Of a stretch of 64,000 bases of DNA, positions 27,546 to 36,080 are shown piece by piece (the first letter of the stretch is position 1; the number at the start of each line of letters is the position of its first letter). Origin of the DNA: Lachnospiraceae bacterium (GTDB lineage Bacteria; Bacillota; Clostridia; Lachnospirales; Lachnospiraceae); the NCBI GenBank assembly GCA_017397645.1, contig JAFQIE010000025.1, positions 60,318-124,317 of the forward strand, given 5' to 3'. The translations under genes and the position numbers were made by a program. The notes beneath the pieces were generated by a model. The model made no database searches, was not told where the DNA came from, and saw nothing but the letters and a program-made list of their open reading frames with translations.

Positions 27546-28565
27546 TCAACAACCCACATTCAAAAACTGCGCTTTCCCGTAAATTCTCATAGGAATCGAG
27601 TCAGCAGGCACGAAGACACAGTCTCCTTTTTTCATACAAATGCACTCCGCTTCGTCACTTCCGCCCGGAACCTGTTTTTCATCCGGGGCAAATTGTAATT
27701 TGGCGTCTCCTTCCAAACACAGAAGCACTTGGAAAGAATTGCTACCCGTCTGATAATGCACACCGGCTTCTAAACCTGCTGTCTGTACCAACATTCTTTC
27801 CACCTGAAAATACTTGCAACGGCATAAGAATTCTCTGGCACAACCCGGCTCGTACCTTAATAGTCGCATGGGCTGTCTGGGCGCGGCTGAACTTTTTAGA
27901 TTTGCCACCTGCAGCGCCTTATCAATATGCAACGGACGCTTCTCACCATTCTTATCCTTACGCTCATAATCATACATGCGGTAGGTAAGATTGGAATTCT
28001 CCTGAATTTCCGCAATCAAAGCGCCTGCTCCAATGGCATGCACCGTACCTGCTTCCAAAAAGAATACGTCATCCTTTTGTACAGGTATCTTTTGCAGATA
28101 CTTCTCCACCGTGCCATCTTCCAAACTTTCACGAAGTGTTTCTTCCTCTATGTCATTGTAAAAACCATAAACCAGTCGGGTATCTTCCTCCGCATCCAGC
28201 ACATACCACATCTCCGTTTTGCCAAGCGAGCCCTCTTCGTGCAACGCCGCGTAGGCGTCGTCGGGGTGCACTTGCACGGATAAATCCTGACGCGCGTCTA
28301 TGAACTTAATGAGAATGGGCAATTCGCCGTTCGCCTTAGGGTGGGTCCCCAAATACTCCGGATGCTGTTCCAGAACCTGACGCAATGTACAGCCGGCAAA
28401 TTCACCGTCTGCCACCATGCTTGGCCCATCCGGATGTGTGGAGCATTCCCACGTTTCCGCCAAGGGGCTTAGCGCAATTCCCTTGCCGAACTCTTCGTTC
28501 AGCCGGTTGCCACCCCACAAATAGTCCATTCCCGCCGGTTTACATAAAAATGGTTTGGCCGGCAT
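27546..28565 (-). CDS. manA: Mannose-6-phosphate isomerase, class I
   Basis: Cytoplasmic zinc enzyme interconverting fructose-6-P and mannose-6-P, 339 aa, cupin fold. Zinc ligands Gln98 and His100 (SVQVHPDD), Glu118 (KTEMWYVL) and His176 (AGTVHAIG) are all present, and Arg196 in NLTYRMYDY is the expected catalytic residue. The ATG at 28565 lies two bases after the manC stop; an earlier in-frame start (28592) sits inside manC without a ribosome site. With ManC it feeds GDP-mannose to Gmd/Fcl. Confidence 0.95.
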   Translation of the reverse strand: MPAKPFLCKPAGMDYLWGGNRLNEEFGKGIALSPLAETWECSTHPDGPSMVADGEFAGCTLRQVLEQHPEYLGTHPKANGELPILIKFIDARQDLSVQVHPDDAYAALHEEGSLGKTEMWYVLDAEEDTRLVYGFYNDIEEETLRESLEDGTVEKYLQKIPVQKDDVFFLEAGTVHAIGAGALIAEIQENSNLTYRMYDYERKDKNGEKRPLHIDKALQVANLKSSAAPRQPMRLLRYEPGCAREFLCRCKYFQVERMLVQTAGLEAGVHYQTGSNSFQVLLCLEGDAKLQFAPDEKQVPGGSDEAECICMKKGDCVFVPADSIPMRIYGKAQFLNVGC

Positions 28566-28567
28566 TT

Positions 28568-29884
28568 CTACTCCTCCAATTCGTGCTTGCACTTATCTTC
28601 CACTGTAATATCTTCTCCCAGTTGCACCTCTATGACGCGCAACTGTGTATCAGCAATAATCGTGTGTTTGCAACCCGCCTGAATGGTAATCACATCACCG
28701 GGTGCCACAGGCTGTTCCATGCCGTCCACAATGGTACGGCCCTGACCGGAAATCACCGTCCATACCTCATCCCTTCTTTGGTGGGAATGATAATTCATCT
28801 TGTGCCCCGCATTCAAAGTAACTGCAATGGTCATGCTGCCTTCCTGTACGTCCAGCACTTTAAAACTACCCCATGATTTTTCCGCAAACATAACCTGCTG
28901 GTCGATGGCATCTACGAAAGGTTTGATATAACTGGACTGCTCCTTATCCGAAACTATGATACCCTCTGCGCTGGCTGCCACGATCACGTCTTTCAAGCCC
29001 ATACAAAGAATGGGCATATTCAACTCATTTAACACATGTACATTTTCGCAGGTCTCATTTAAAATACCTTTTCCTACCACATTTTCTTCCATGGCTTCCG
29101 TCAAAGTATTCCATGTACCAAGGTCCTTCCACTCTCCGGCAAATCTCATGACACTAATGTCATTTTCTTTTTCCACCACCGCATAGTCAAAGCTGATTTT
29201 GGTCAGGGTATCGTATTTTGTATACAAATCATAATAATCTGTAAAATCTATTAATTCATGGGCCCGTTTCAACACATATTTCAGTTTGTAGGCAAACACG
29301 CCGCCATTCCATAGGGCGCCCTTGTCAATATACTCCTGTGCCGTTTTCGCATCGGGTTTTTCCTTAAAGGTCTCCACTTTGCTCACATGATCTGCCGAAA
29401 GAGGCATAATATATCCGTATTTTTCACTGGGGTAGGTAGGTTCAATCCCCATCAGCACCAGATTGGATTCCCCCTTCTGCGCCAAAGCGGATAACTCCTT
29501 CAACGCCTGGAAATAATCATCATTGACATAAGGGTCCACAGGGCAAACCACCACTGCCTCTTCTTCAGAAATACCCTTTACATCATGCAGGTACGCCGTC
29601 GCTAGGGCAATGGCAGGGAAGGTATCCCGTCTGCAAGGCTCAATGGAAATCCCCACATTGTCTCCTAACTGATTGTGAATGGAAGACACTTGGGTCTTAG
29701 AAGTGGCGATGGTCACAGACGCTTCGCTATCCGCCTTCTTAATCTGACGGTATACCCGTTGCACCATAGATTCATAATCGCCCTCTTGGGTCTTAAAGAT
29801 TTTAATAAACTGTTTGGATCTCACATCATTGGAAAGGGGCCAAAGTCTTTTCCCTGAACCACCTGACAACAATACGATATTCAT
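28568..29884 (-). CDS. manC: Mannose-1-phosphate guanylyltransferase with C-terminal cupin domain
   Basis: 438 aa. Residues 1-330 are a nucleotidyltransferase domain starting NIVLLSGGSGKRLWPLSND with the phosphate-binding GSGKRLWPLS loop, and EPCRRDTFPAIALA and FKEKPDAKTAQEYI further on. Residues about 345-438 form a cupin resembling type II phosphomannose isomerase (NAGHKMNYHSHQRRDEVW, VTIQAGCKHTI). Makes GDP-mannose from GTP and mannose-1-P. Since a separate manA exists, the cupin may be structural or redundant. It is 4 bases after the flippase gene with GAGAGG before the ATG. No separate phosphomannomutase gene is visible. Confidence 0.94.
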   Translation of the reverse strand: MNIVLLSGGSGKRLWPLSNDVRSKQFIKIFKTQEGDYESMVQRVYRQIKKADSEASVTIATSKTQVSSIHNQLGDNVGISIEPCRRDTFPAIALATAYLHDVKGISEEEAVVVCPVDPYVNDDYFQALKELSALAQKGESNLVLMGIEPTYPSEKYGYIMPLSADHVSKVETFKEKPDAKTAQEYIDKGALWNGGVFAYKLKYVLKRAHELIDFTDYYDLYTKYDTLTKISFDYAVVEKENDISVMRFAGEWKDLGTWNTLTEAMEENVVGKGILNETCENVHVLNELNMPILCMGLKDVIVAASAEGIIVSDKEQSSYIKPFVDAIDQQVMFAEKSWGSFKVLDVQEGSMTIAVTLNAGHKMNYHSHQRRDEVWTVISGQGRTIVDGMEQPVAPGDVITIQAGCKHTIIADTQLRVIEVQLGEDITVEDKCKHELEE

Positions 29885-29888
29885 TGTA

Positions 29889-31178
29889 CTACCTCTCTAT
29901 TTTCTCATGTTTACACAAACCATAAATAATAACCACTGTAAAGAACAGGCACAGACAAACCTCCAACAAGGTAAACAATAATGCCGCACCCATCATCCGG
30001 AATCGAAGCACCATTCCCTTCGCCAACACCAGTGCCAGCAAAGCGGTAAATCCGTATCCGTATAATAAAGTCTTCTGCCGCCGCATGATGGTGATGACCG
30101 CCGCCATGAAATCAGAAGCAGCCGTGAATCCTGCTGCCACCAGCAAAAGTAACAATTCCCATTTGAATCGGGACAAATCTTCACCAAACAACAAAGATAA
30201 TACAGGTACACCTAAGAAGTAGGCACCGCCTACACTTCCTATGGTGATTCCGGCTATAGCCAAAAGCAAAAGTCCCGCCTTCTTGATGAATTTTCCCTTT
30301 TCGCCCTCACTCCACGCCTTAGACAGCGCATAGAGCGTGGGATTGAAAATAAATCCGTTCAACATACCGATAACCAACACCGGCATGGAAATGAATCCGT
30401 ACCACCCTTGGTATTCATCTGCCAAAGTTCCGTCAATGGCATACTTGGCCGCATTGCTGATATAGAAGGAAAGGAATCCGCTGACAAACACCGGGAAGCA
30501 GGCCTGCAAAAGCATTGCCACCTTGTGCATGCTTTTTTCTTCAGCGGCCTTGAGTACTGCCTCTTTTGCAGGCAATTCACTCCTGGTAAGCCACAGCAAC
30601 AAAAGCAATACCACCATGGTCAGTACGGTGGAAAGAATAATCGTGAGCAATAAATCCTTCGTGAAAATCACCAGACCCGCAAAGACCACCATGGTGAACA
30701 ACAAACGCACTGTCATAATCTTTGCGCCAATGTCCATGCGGCCCTTTCTCTGGAATTCACCAAAGAACACATCCTCCAGGGCGTCTGCCACTTTGTACAG
30801 ACACATCCAAATCAAAATCCATATTTTTTCCCAAGTATAGGCGTTATTCCAGCCGGCAATCAACGCATATCCCACAGAAATGGCAATCATGGCACCAATG
30901 GTCAAAAACCGTGAGGTCAGATATTCTTTAAATGTATACTCTCGTTTTACATCCGACACTTGGAAATTACGCATATTATAATTGCCCAAATGCAAAAACA
31001 GGTTAGAATTGGCATTGGCAATAGAAAAAGTGCCCGCCATTACCAGACCCACCGTGCGATTTAGAATCATTAAAAAGACCACGGAACGGAAGCCACGCAA
31101 CAAACCACCCATGGTATTCCACAGGTAACTATCGCGCTCCACCTTATTCGATTGTAGAAAGAATGATTTTACACTCAT
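29889..31178 (-). CDS. Wzx-like polysaccharide flippase (MOP superfamily)
   Basis: 429 aa with about twelve membrane segments and short loops, no ATPase domain. Size and pattern fit the Wzx/PST group of the MOP superfamily, which flips undecaprenyl-linked repeat units outwards; the N-terminal part NTMGGLLRGFRSVVFLMILN resembles the first helix of such transporters. Sequence recognition is moderate, so other MOP transporters are possible. ATG at 31178 with CGGAGA upstream, directly after the SGNH gene and 4 bases before manC. Confidence 0.78.
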   Translation of the reverse strand: MSVKSFFLQSNKVERDSYLWNTMGGLLRGFRSVVFLMILNRTVGLVMAGTFSIANANSNLFLHLGNYNMRNFQVSDVKREYTFKEYLTSRFLTIGAMIAISVGYALIAGWNNAYTWEKIWILIWMCLYKVADALEDVFFGEFQRKGRMDIGAKIMTVRLLFTMVVFAGLVIFTKDLLLTIILSTVLTMVVLLLLLWLTRSELPAKEAVLKAAEEKSMHKVAMLLQACFPVFVSGFLSFYISNAAKYAIDGTLADEYQGWYGFISMPVLVIGMLNGFIFNPTLYALSKAWSEGEKGKFIKKAGLLLLAIAGITIGSVGGAYFLGVPVLSLLFGEDLSRFKWELLLLLVAAGFTAASDFMAAVITIMRRQKTLLYGYGFTALLALVLAKGMVLRFRMMGAALLFTLLEVCLCLFFTVVIIYGLCKHEKIER

Positions 31179-31195
31179 CAAATTCTATCTCCGAA

Positions 31196-31873
31196 CTACA
31201 TCTTCAGTTTCCGACATATTCTTTCGGCAATGGTTTTCATCCCTAAGTCTCCGGGGTGGATTGCCACGCCGTGGTGTTCAAATCTTCCCAGTGCCTTCAT
31301 CTCGTCCAGTTCCCCTAAGTCACCCAGGTATGCGCAGGGCCAACCCCTCTCTTCAGCAATCTGCTGTATCACTTCATCCCCGGGGTGTTTCCAAAAACCG
31401 GTAGTGAGAATCACCTTTGCTTTCCCCGTAGGGTTTAAAAAATCTACTAAATCAAGGTACGCTTGTTTCAACACCTCACCGTCAAAGCCATCTATGGGGC
31501 AGTTATCCACCAGCCTCACAATTATGACATCCGCGTCATATTCTCTGGCTGTAACAAAATCTGCAAATACATTTTTGCCGTTTTTATAATCATGCTCCCA
31601 ATGGGATACCTGACAAATGGCATGGGACGCATCCGGTGTCTTCTCTCTTATTCTTGCCATTACCTGATGCACATAATCTTTTTCAGGCGCAGAAGCTGAC
31701 ATACCACAGGTAAGCAACCACCCCACTTGCTCAGAGGGTTCATGGAAGGTGATGGAGTTTCCCACAAACAGCACCTTTATGCCTTTCCCGTCAGGGTTTT
31801 CTATCCGCACATATTTGCCTGAAGCCAACTGATTTTGCGCAGATACTGTGTTTTTCTTTAGCTGTTCGTACAT
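31196..31873 (-). CDS. SGNH/GDSL-family hydrolase, cytoplasmic
   Basis: 225 aa with no signal peptide or membrane segment. SGNH motifs: LFVGNSITFH with Ser40, the block VRLVDNCP with the asparagine, and an HPGD-L motif near the C-terminus (AIHPGDLGM) in place of the usual Asp-x-x-His. Acyl- or acetyl-esterase activity on a glycan or nucleotide sugar is plausible. AAGGGTG precedes the ATG at 31873; the longer reading from 31945 starts inside the promoter region and is rejected. First gene of the unit SGNH-wzx-manC-manA. Confidence 0.82.
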   Translation of the reverse strand: MYEQLKKNTVSAQNQLASGKYVRIENPDGKGIKVLFVGNSITFHEPSEQVGWLLTCGMSASAPEKDYVHQVMARIREKTPDASHAICQVSHWEHDYKNGKNVFADFVTAREYDADVIIVRLVDNCPIDGFDGEVLKQAYLDLVDFLNPTGKAKVILTTGFWKHPGDEVIQQIAEERGWPCAYLGDLGELDEMKALGRFEHHGVAIHPGDLGMKTIAERICRKLKM

Positions 31874-31916
31874 ATGCTCACCCTTCCAAACCATACATTT
31901 ATACATAGTTAGTTTG

Positions 31917-31945
31917 ATTATAGCACAAACCATTCTATGATACAA
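31917..31945 (-). promoter_or_regulatory. Promoter of the SGNH-wzx-manC-manA unit
   Basis: Minus strand: -35 TTGTAT (31945-31940), 17-base spacer, -10 TATAAT (31922-31917) preceded by TG-C, making a strong extended -10. It faces the nagB promoter; the two -35 boxes are only seven bases apart, so binding of polymerase at one may hinder the other. Confidence 0.82.
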
Positions 31946-31952
31946 ATTTTTA

Positions 31953-31982
31953 TTGCCAAAGCAATATGAAAAGTGTTATGAT
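31953..31982 (+). promoter_or_regulatory. nagB promoter
   Basis: Plus strand: -35 TTGCCA (31953-31958), 18-base spacer, -10 TATGAT (31977-31982). The leader to the ATG at 32031 is about 40 bases and carries AGGAGA and AGAGAGG. The divergent arrangement with 31917-31945 may allow coordinated control of amino-sugar and mannose use. Confidence 0.7.
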
Positions 31983-32030
31983 TTCTCTGTAGTTTTGAAA
32001 TAATAAATAAGGAGAAAGAGAGGATATATT

Positions 32031-32771
32031 ATGATTAAATTTATTTGTGCAAAAGATTATGATGAAATGAGCAGACGTGCTGCCAATGTTATCAGCGCAC
32101 AGCTGGTTGAAAAAGCAGATTCCGTACTGGGTTTGGCAACCGGTTCCACCCCCATCGGTCTGTACAATTGTCTGGCAGAAAGATGTGCCATGGGCGATTT
32201 GGATTTCTCCAAGGTAACCACCGTGAATTTGGATGAGTACAAGGGATTGACCCATGACAACGATCAGAGTTACTACTACTTCATGAACAAGAACCTGTTC
32301 AGCAAGATCAACATTGACCCTGCAAACACCAACGTACCCGATGGTACCATCGAGGATCCCGAAGAAGCTTGTGCGAAATACGAAGCAATTATCGCTGCTA
32401 CCGGCGGTATCGATTTGCAGCTTTTAGGTATTGGTCACAACGGTCATATCGGTTTCAACGAGCCCGCAGATGTGTTCCCTAAGCTCACCAACTGTGTAGA
32501 CTTAACCGAGTCCACTATCAACGCAAACGCTCGTTTCTTTGCTTCCATTGAAGATGTTCCCACCCAGGCTTACACCATGGGTATCCAGACCATCATGAAC
32601 GCAAAGAAGATTCTCTTGGTTGCTAACGGCGCAGGCAAGGCTGAAATCCTGAAGAAATCCTTCTTCGGCGACATCACCCCTCAGGTACCCGCATCCGTAC
32701 TTCAGTTGCACCCCGATGTAACCGTAGTCGGCGATGAGGAAGCATTCGCTTTGATTAAGGATTTAATCTAA
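32031..32771 (+). CDS. nagB: Glucosamine-6-phosphate deaminase
   Basis: Cytoplasmic enzyme converting glucosamine-6-P to fructose-6-P and ammonia, 246 aa, the usual length of Firmicutes NagB. Family motifs: GLATGSTPIGLY (substrate phosphate), VNLDEYKGL with catalytic Asp68, and GIGHNGHIGFNEP with His139 and Glu144. Codon use looks like a well expressed gene. One of only two rightward genes here; it withdraws GlcN-6-P from the same node that feeds GlmM (33566-34912). Single gene with its own promoter and terminator. Confidence 0.97.
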   Translation: MIKFICAKDYDEMSRRAANVISAQLVEKADSVLGLATGSTPIGLYNCLAERCAMGDLDFSKVTTVNLDEYKGLTHDNDQSYYYFMNKNLFSKINIDPANTNVPDGTIEDPEEACAKYEAIIAATGGIDLQLLGIGHNGHIGFNEPADVFPKLTNCVDLTESTINANARFFASIEDVPTQAYTMGIQTIMNAKKILLVANGAGKAEILKKSFFGDITPQVPASVLQLHPDVTVVGDEEAFALIKDLI

Positions 32772-32798
32772 TTAATCTCTATAAAATCAAGTAGGAAA

Positions 32799-32856
32799 CC
32801 GGGATTGAAATGGTATCCACCTCTTTTGATATCATTTCCGTCCCGGATTTTATTTC
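32799..32856 (+). terminator. Terminator after nagB
   Basis: Long hairpin: CCGGGA (32799) pairs with TCCCGG (ending 32846), then GAAATG with CATTTC and TATC with GATA, loop CACCTCTTTT. The tail ATTTTATTTC is U-rich. It starts 28 bases after the nagB stop. Confidence 0.8.
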
Positions 32857-32989
32857 TCACTTTTCATTTTTTCTGATATTCTTTATATCACCCGCAAAAA
32901 CCATAAAACAATTTCTATTTATCTGACAATGTCTTTTGTCCAGTCTGTCTTTTACCCTTTTGAGAGTGAATGCACCTTGACAATTATAT

Positions 32990-33021
32990 ACTTCTTAATG
33001 TTTTATCAAGGCTTTACACCC
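32990..33021 (+). repeat. Left copy of a 32-base inverted repeat flanking the coiled-coil gene
   Basis: The 32 bases from ACTTCTTAATG to TTTACACCC match the reverse complement of 33496-33527 at 29 of 32 positions (differences T/C, C/T, G/A). It overlaps the -35 box of the coiled-coil gene promoter. The remaining gap 32857-33012 is AT-rich with no other gene seen. Confidence 0.75.
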
Positions 33022-33041
33022 TTCTTGAAAAATGATACAAT
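33013..33041 (+). promoter_or_regulatory. Promoter of the coiled-coil gene
   Basis: -35 TTTACA (33013-33018), 17-base spacer, -10 TACAAT (33036-33041) with an upstream TG (TG-A-TACAAT). The -35 lies inside the left inverted repeat. The leader is short (about 20 bases) and carries AAAGGGGAG. Confidence 0.7.
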
Positions 33042-33067
33042 ATCAAACACAAAGGGGAGTTGATACT

Positions 33068-33484
33068 ATGACTGAAAGCAAGAAACTTGATTTAATTTTA
33101 ACAAAACTCGACAACATAGAGTCTGATATGACGGAACTGAAGACTGATGTCGCCGATCTGAAGTCCGATATGGTGGAAGTCAAAGCCGACATAGCTGAAC
33201 TGAAGGCTGATATGGTGGAAGTCAAAGCCGACATAGCTGAACTGAAGGCTGATGTCGCTGAACTCAAAACCGATATGGGCGAAACAAAGATTAACCTGAA
33301 AGATGTGCGGCTCACACTTGAAAATAACGTTTGGGTAGGCATTAAAAGGATTGCAGAGGGACACGCAGACTTATCCAGGAACCTTCGCGATGCATTAAAA
33401 CCAAACAACGAGTTTGAATTACTTACAATTAGAGTTGGAATGTTGGAGACAGAAGTCAAAAACCTAAAGCACCAAATTTCATAA
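33068..33484 (+). CDS. Small repetitive coiled-coil protein
   Basis: 138 aa, no signal peptide, no membrane segment. Residues about 10-75 form a heptad coiled coil with hydrophobic residues at regular positions, including repeats of ADIAELKADMVEVK (14 residues). The DNA under it has two exact 42-base copies (33167-33208, 33209-33250) plus diverged ones. The C-terminal part GIKRIAEGHADLSRNLRDAL and a second short coil (TIRVGMLETEVKNLKHQIS) are unique. It resembles small phage- or plasmid-associated coiled-coil proteins of unknown role. AAAGGGGAG precedes the ATG at 33068; the in-frame start at 33032 overlaps the promoter. Confidence 0.85.
   Translation: MTESKKLDLILTKLDNIESDMTELKTDVADLKSDMVEVKADIAELKADMVEVKADIAELKADVAELKTDMGETKINLKDVRLTLENNVWVGIKRIAEGHADLSRNLRDALKPNNEFELLTIRVGMLETEVKNLKHQIS
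33167..33250 (+). repeat. Two exact 42-base tandem repeats inside the coiled-coil gene
   Basis: The unit beginning GATATGGTGGAAGTC and ending GAACTGAAGGCT occurs twice without any difference, followed by a partial third copy (GATGTCGCTGAACTC). Each adds 14 residues (two heptads), so copy-number change would keep the reading frame and coiled-coil phase. Confidence 0.95.
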
Positions 33485-33490
33485 GAAAAC

Positions 33491-33539
33491 AAATAGGGTG
33501 TAAAGTCTTAATAAAGCATTAAGAAGTTACACCCTATTT
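33491..33539. terminator. Bidirectional terminator between the coiled-coil gene and glmM
   Basis: A 13-bp perfect stem AAATAGGGTGTAA/TTACACCCTATTT encloses a second 7-bp stem TCTTAAT/ATTAAGA. The plus-strand tail is ATTTATATA and the minus-strand tail is TTTGTTTTCTT, so it can end both convergent transcripts (coiled-coil gene stop 33484, glmM stop 33566). Confidence 0.88.
33496..33527 (-). repeat. Right copy of a 32-base inverted repeat flanking the coiled-coil gene
   Basis: Reverse complement of this stretch equals the left copy at 32990-33021 except for three bases. It forms the inner part of the terminator; the left copy lacks the outer pairing arm on its far side, so only the right copy is a full hairpin. 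Confidence 0.75.
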
Positions 33540-33565
33540 ATATACCGTGTTATTGCCTATAATCT

Positions 33566-34912
33566 TTACTTCACATACCCCTTCTGCACAATCACGTCCA
33601 CGACCTCATCCACATATTTCTGACAGGTCTCTATGTCGCCCGCTTCCACCATCACGCGAATCACGGGCTCAGTACCGCTTTCACGCACCAGGATGCGTCC
33701 GTCACTACCCAGAGCATTTGCCACCTTTTCCACTGCCGCTCTTACATCGGGATCTGCGTTTACAGTGGCTTTATCGGTTACCCGCACATTTTTCAGCACC
33801 TGAGGGTATACCACAAAGGGAGCTGCCAGTTCACTCAAGGTTCTTTTCTTTTCCAACATTACTTCCATCACCTTCAAGGCGGTCAGAATGCCGTCTCCGG
33901 TGGTGGCGTACTTTGTGAAGATGACATGGCCGGATTGCTCGCCACCCAGGCGGTAACCGTTTTCTGCCATGTTTTCGTATACATACTTATCGCCAACAGC
34001 GGTTTTCTCGTATTCGATGCCGGCTTCGTCGAAAGCCTTATATAAGCCGAAATTACTCATGACTGTGGTAACTACTTTGTTGTGGGGCAGTTCTCCGTGC
34101 TCCTTCATATAAACGCCACAAATATAGAGAATACCATCACCATCTACCAGATTTCCCTTCTCATCCACGCACAGACATCTGTCTGCATCCCCATCAAAGG
34201 CAAATCCCACATCCAGTCCATTTTCCACTACAAACTTTTGCAGTCCTTCGATGTGAGTGGAACCACAATCCGTATTGATATTCAAACCATTGGGGTCGTT
34301 GTGGATGACATAGGTTTTTGCTCCCAGCGCATCAAACACACTCTTGGCAATCATCCAAGAACTTCCGTTGGCGCAATCCAGGCCCACCTTTTTGTCACGG
34401 AAAGAGCGGGTGGCCAGAGAAATCAAATATCCCACATAACGATTTCTGCCTGCAGCATGGTCTACGGTATATCCGATTCTGTCACGCTCCGCATAGGGCA
34501 CCTCGGGTACCTTACCGTCCAAGTAATCCTCTATCTTCAAGATGGTTTCTTCGTCCATCTTCTCGCCATTTTCATTGATCAGTTTAATACCATTGTCAAA
34601 GTAAGGATTGTGGCTGGCAGAAATCATAATGCCACAATCAAACCCTTCGGTGCGAACCACATAAGAAACACTGGGTGTGGTAGTAACGTGTAACAAGTAG
34701 GCATCTGCTCCGGAAGCGGTCAACCCTGCCACCAGGGCATATTCAAACATATAAGAGGACCGACGGGTATCCTTGCCGATGACCACCCTGCATCGTTCGC
34801 CTTCGCCGCCATAATACCACCCCAAGAAGCGACCGATTTTATAGGCATGTTCTGCCGTAAGTGTCTGATTGGCTTCCCCACGGAAGCCGTCTGTACCAAA
34901 ATATTTTCCCAT
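33566..34912 (-). CDS. glmM: Phosphoglucosamine mutase
   Basis: Cytoplasmic enzyme converting glucosamine-6-P to glucosamine-1-P for UDP-GlcNAc, 448 aa. It starts MGKYFGTDGFRGEAN. The active phosphoserine is Ser100 in MISASHNP, the Mg loop is DGDADR (Asp240, 242, 244) and the phosphate-binding loop is RESGTEPVIRVM near residue 413. GGGAGA precedes the ATG. In most Firmicutes glmM follows cdaA-cdaR; here cdaA-cdaR lie 26 kb away and glmM follows fcl. That places UDP-GlcNAc supply next to PseB, which uses it. Confidence 0.96.
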   Translation of the reverse strand: MGKYFGTDGFRGEANQTLTAEHAYKIGRFLGWYYGGEGERCRVVIGKDTRRSSYMFEYALVAGLTASGADAYLLHVTTTPSVSYVVRTEGFDCGIMISASHNPYFDNGIKLINENGEKMDEETILKIEDYLDGKVPEVPYAERDRIGYTVDHAAGRNRYVGYLISLATRSFRDKKVGLDCANGSSWMIAKSVFDALGAKTYVIHNDPNGLNINTDCGSTHIEGLQKFVVENGLDVGFAFDGDADRCLCVDEKGNLVDGDGILYICGVYMKEHGELPHNKVVTTVMSNFGLYKAFDEAGIEYEKTAVGDKYVYENMAENGYRLGGEQSGHVIFTKYATTGDGILTALKVMEVMLEKKRTLSELAAPFVVYPQVLKNVRVTDKATVNADPDVRAAVEKVANALGSDGRILVRESGTEPVIRVMVEAGDIETCQKYVDEVVDVIVQKGYVK

Positions 34913-35065
34913 AATATTCTCCCTGATTCATATTTTAAGGGTTCTGAAAGACCCCTTTTGTTTTTCTTTATTTTATGTTTCTCTATTCTGTTTTATCCAA
35001 CCTTTGGAAATTATCCCATGGGTCATCACACGCACTCACTTTTCTACACCAAGAAATGGTGGTTC

Positions 35066-36007
35066 TTACCTTTCCGCGCGCATGGGATTGTTCAAAAAGT
35101 CTTCATAAGACAAGCGGATACCTTCTTCCAATTCCGTCTTATAGGTCCAGCCAAGTGCCGCACTCTTGGAAACATCCAAAAGTTTTCTAGGGGTACCATT
35201 GGGCTTGCTTGTATCCCAAAGGATTTCACCCTGATAACCCACTACCTTTGCCACAATCTCAGTCAATTCCTTGATAGACAATTCCTTGCCGGTACCGGCA
35301 TTCACCGTTTCATCCCCACTGTAATTGTTCATCAGGAAAACACAGAGATTGGCCAAATCATCCACATACAGAAACTCTCTTAAAGGGCTGCCGTCTCCCC
35401 AACAGGTCACGGAAGAGAGTCCCTGTTCCTTCGCCTCATGAAATCTGCGGATCAACGCAGGTAACACATGGGAATGGGTGGGATGGTAATTATCATTAGG
35501 ACCATATAGATTTGTCGGCATCACACTGATGAAATCTGTGCCATACTGTTGATTCAAATATGCGCAGTATTTCAGCCCTGAAATCTTTGCCAAAGCATAT
35601 GCCTCGTTGGTCTGCTCCAGTTCAGAGGTCAGCAGGCAGCTTTCCTTCATGGGCTGGGGTGCCATACGGGGATAGATACAGGAGGAACCCAAAAACTGTA
35701 ACTTCTTACAGCCATTTTTCCACGCTGCATGAATCACATTCATTTCTAACATCATGTTATCATACATAAAATCAGCCTTCGCTTCAGCATTGGCCACGAT
35801 GCCACCCACTTTTGCCGCTGCCAAAAATACATAATCCGGGCGCTCTGCCTCAAAAAAAGCATTCACCGCCTCCTGATTACATAAATCCAACTCTTTATGG
35901 GTTCTGGTGATGATATTCGTATATCCCTGTCTCACTAATTCACGCACAATGGCGGAACCCACCATGCCTCGGTGCCCCGCCACATAAATCTTCGCATTCT
36001 TTTCCAT
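35066..36007 (-). CDS. fcl: GDP-L-fucose synthase
   Basis: NADPH-dependent epimerase/reductase making GDP-L-fucose from GDP-4-keto-6-deoxymannose, 313 aa. Rossmann motif [10 protein letters not shown] (residues 10-19), FLGSSCIYP with the catalytic serine, and Tyr137-x-x-x-Lys141 in [10 protein letters not shown]. The stretch [20 protein letters not shown] is typical of WcaG/Fcl. It lies 73 bases after gmd; the gap 36008-36080 shows no clear promoter. The 153-base gap to glmM (34913-35065) holds only weak hairpins. Confidence 0.95.
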   Translation of the reverse strand: MEKNAKIYVAGHRGMVGSAIVRELVRQGYTNIITRTHKELDLCNQEAVNAFFEAERPDYVFLAAAKVGGIVANAEAKADFMYDNMMLEMNVIHAAWKNGCKKLQFLGSSCIYPRMAPQPMKESCLLTSELEQTNEAYALAKISGLKYCAYLNQQYGTDFISVMPTNLYGPNDNYHPTHSHVLPALIRRFHEAKEQGLSSVTCWGDGSPLREFLYVDDLANLCVFLMNNYSGDETVNAGTGKELSIKELTEIVAKVVGYQGEILWDTSKPNGTPRKLLDVSKSAALGWTYKTELEEGIRLSYEDFLNNPMRAER

Positions 36008-36080
36008 ATTGTGCCTCGTTTTTCGTATGCCTTAGATTTCACACAATTCCACTGTGCACTCTCTTGGGCATCTCACTCCA

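Noticed and set aside
27546-28565. Idea that manA is redundant and decayed because ManC has an isomerase-like cupin
   Set aside because: All zinc ligands and the catalytic arginine of ManA are present, so it looks active.
33043-33492. 149-aa minus-strand open frame opposite the coiled-coil gene
   Set aside because: It is the mirror of the repeat region; the plus-strand gene has the promoter, ribosome site and terminator.
34936-34980. Hairpin AAGGG...CCCCTT followed by T-rich sequence on the plus strand in the glmM leader
   Set aside because: No plus-strand gene ends there, and on the minus strand, where transcription runs, it lacks a U-run; stem is weak.
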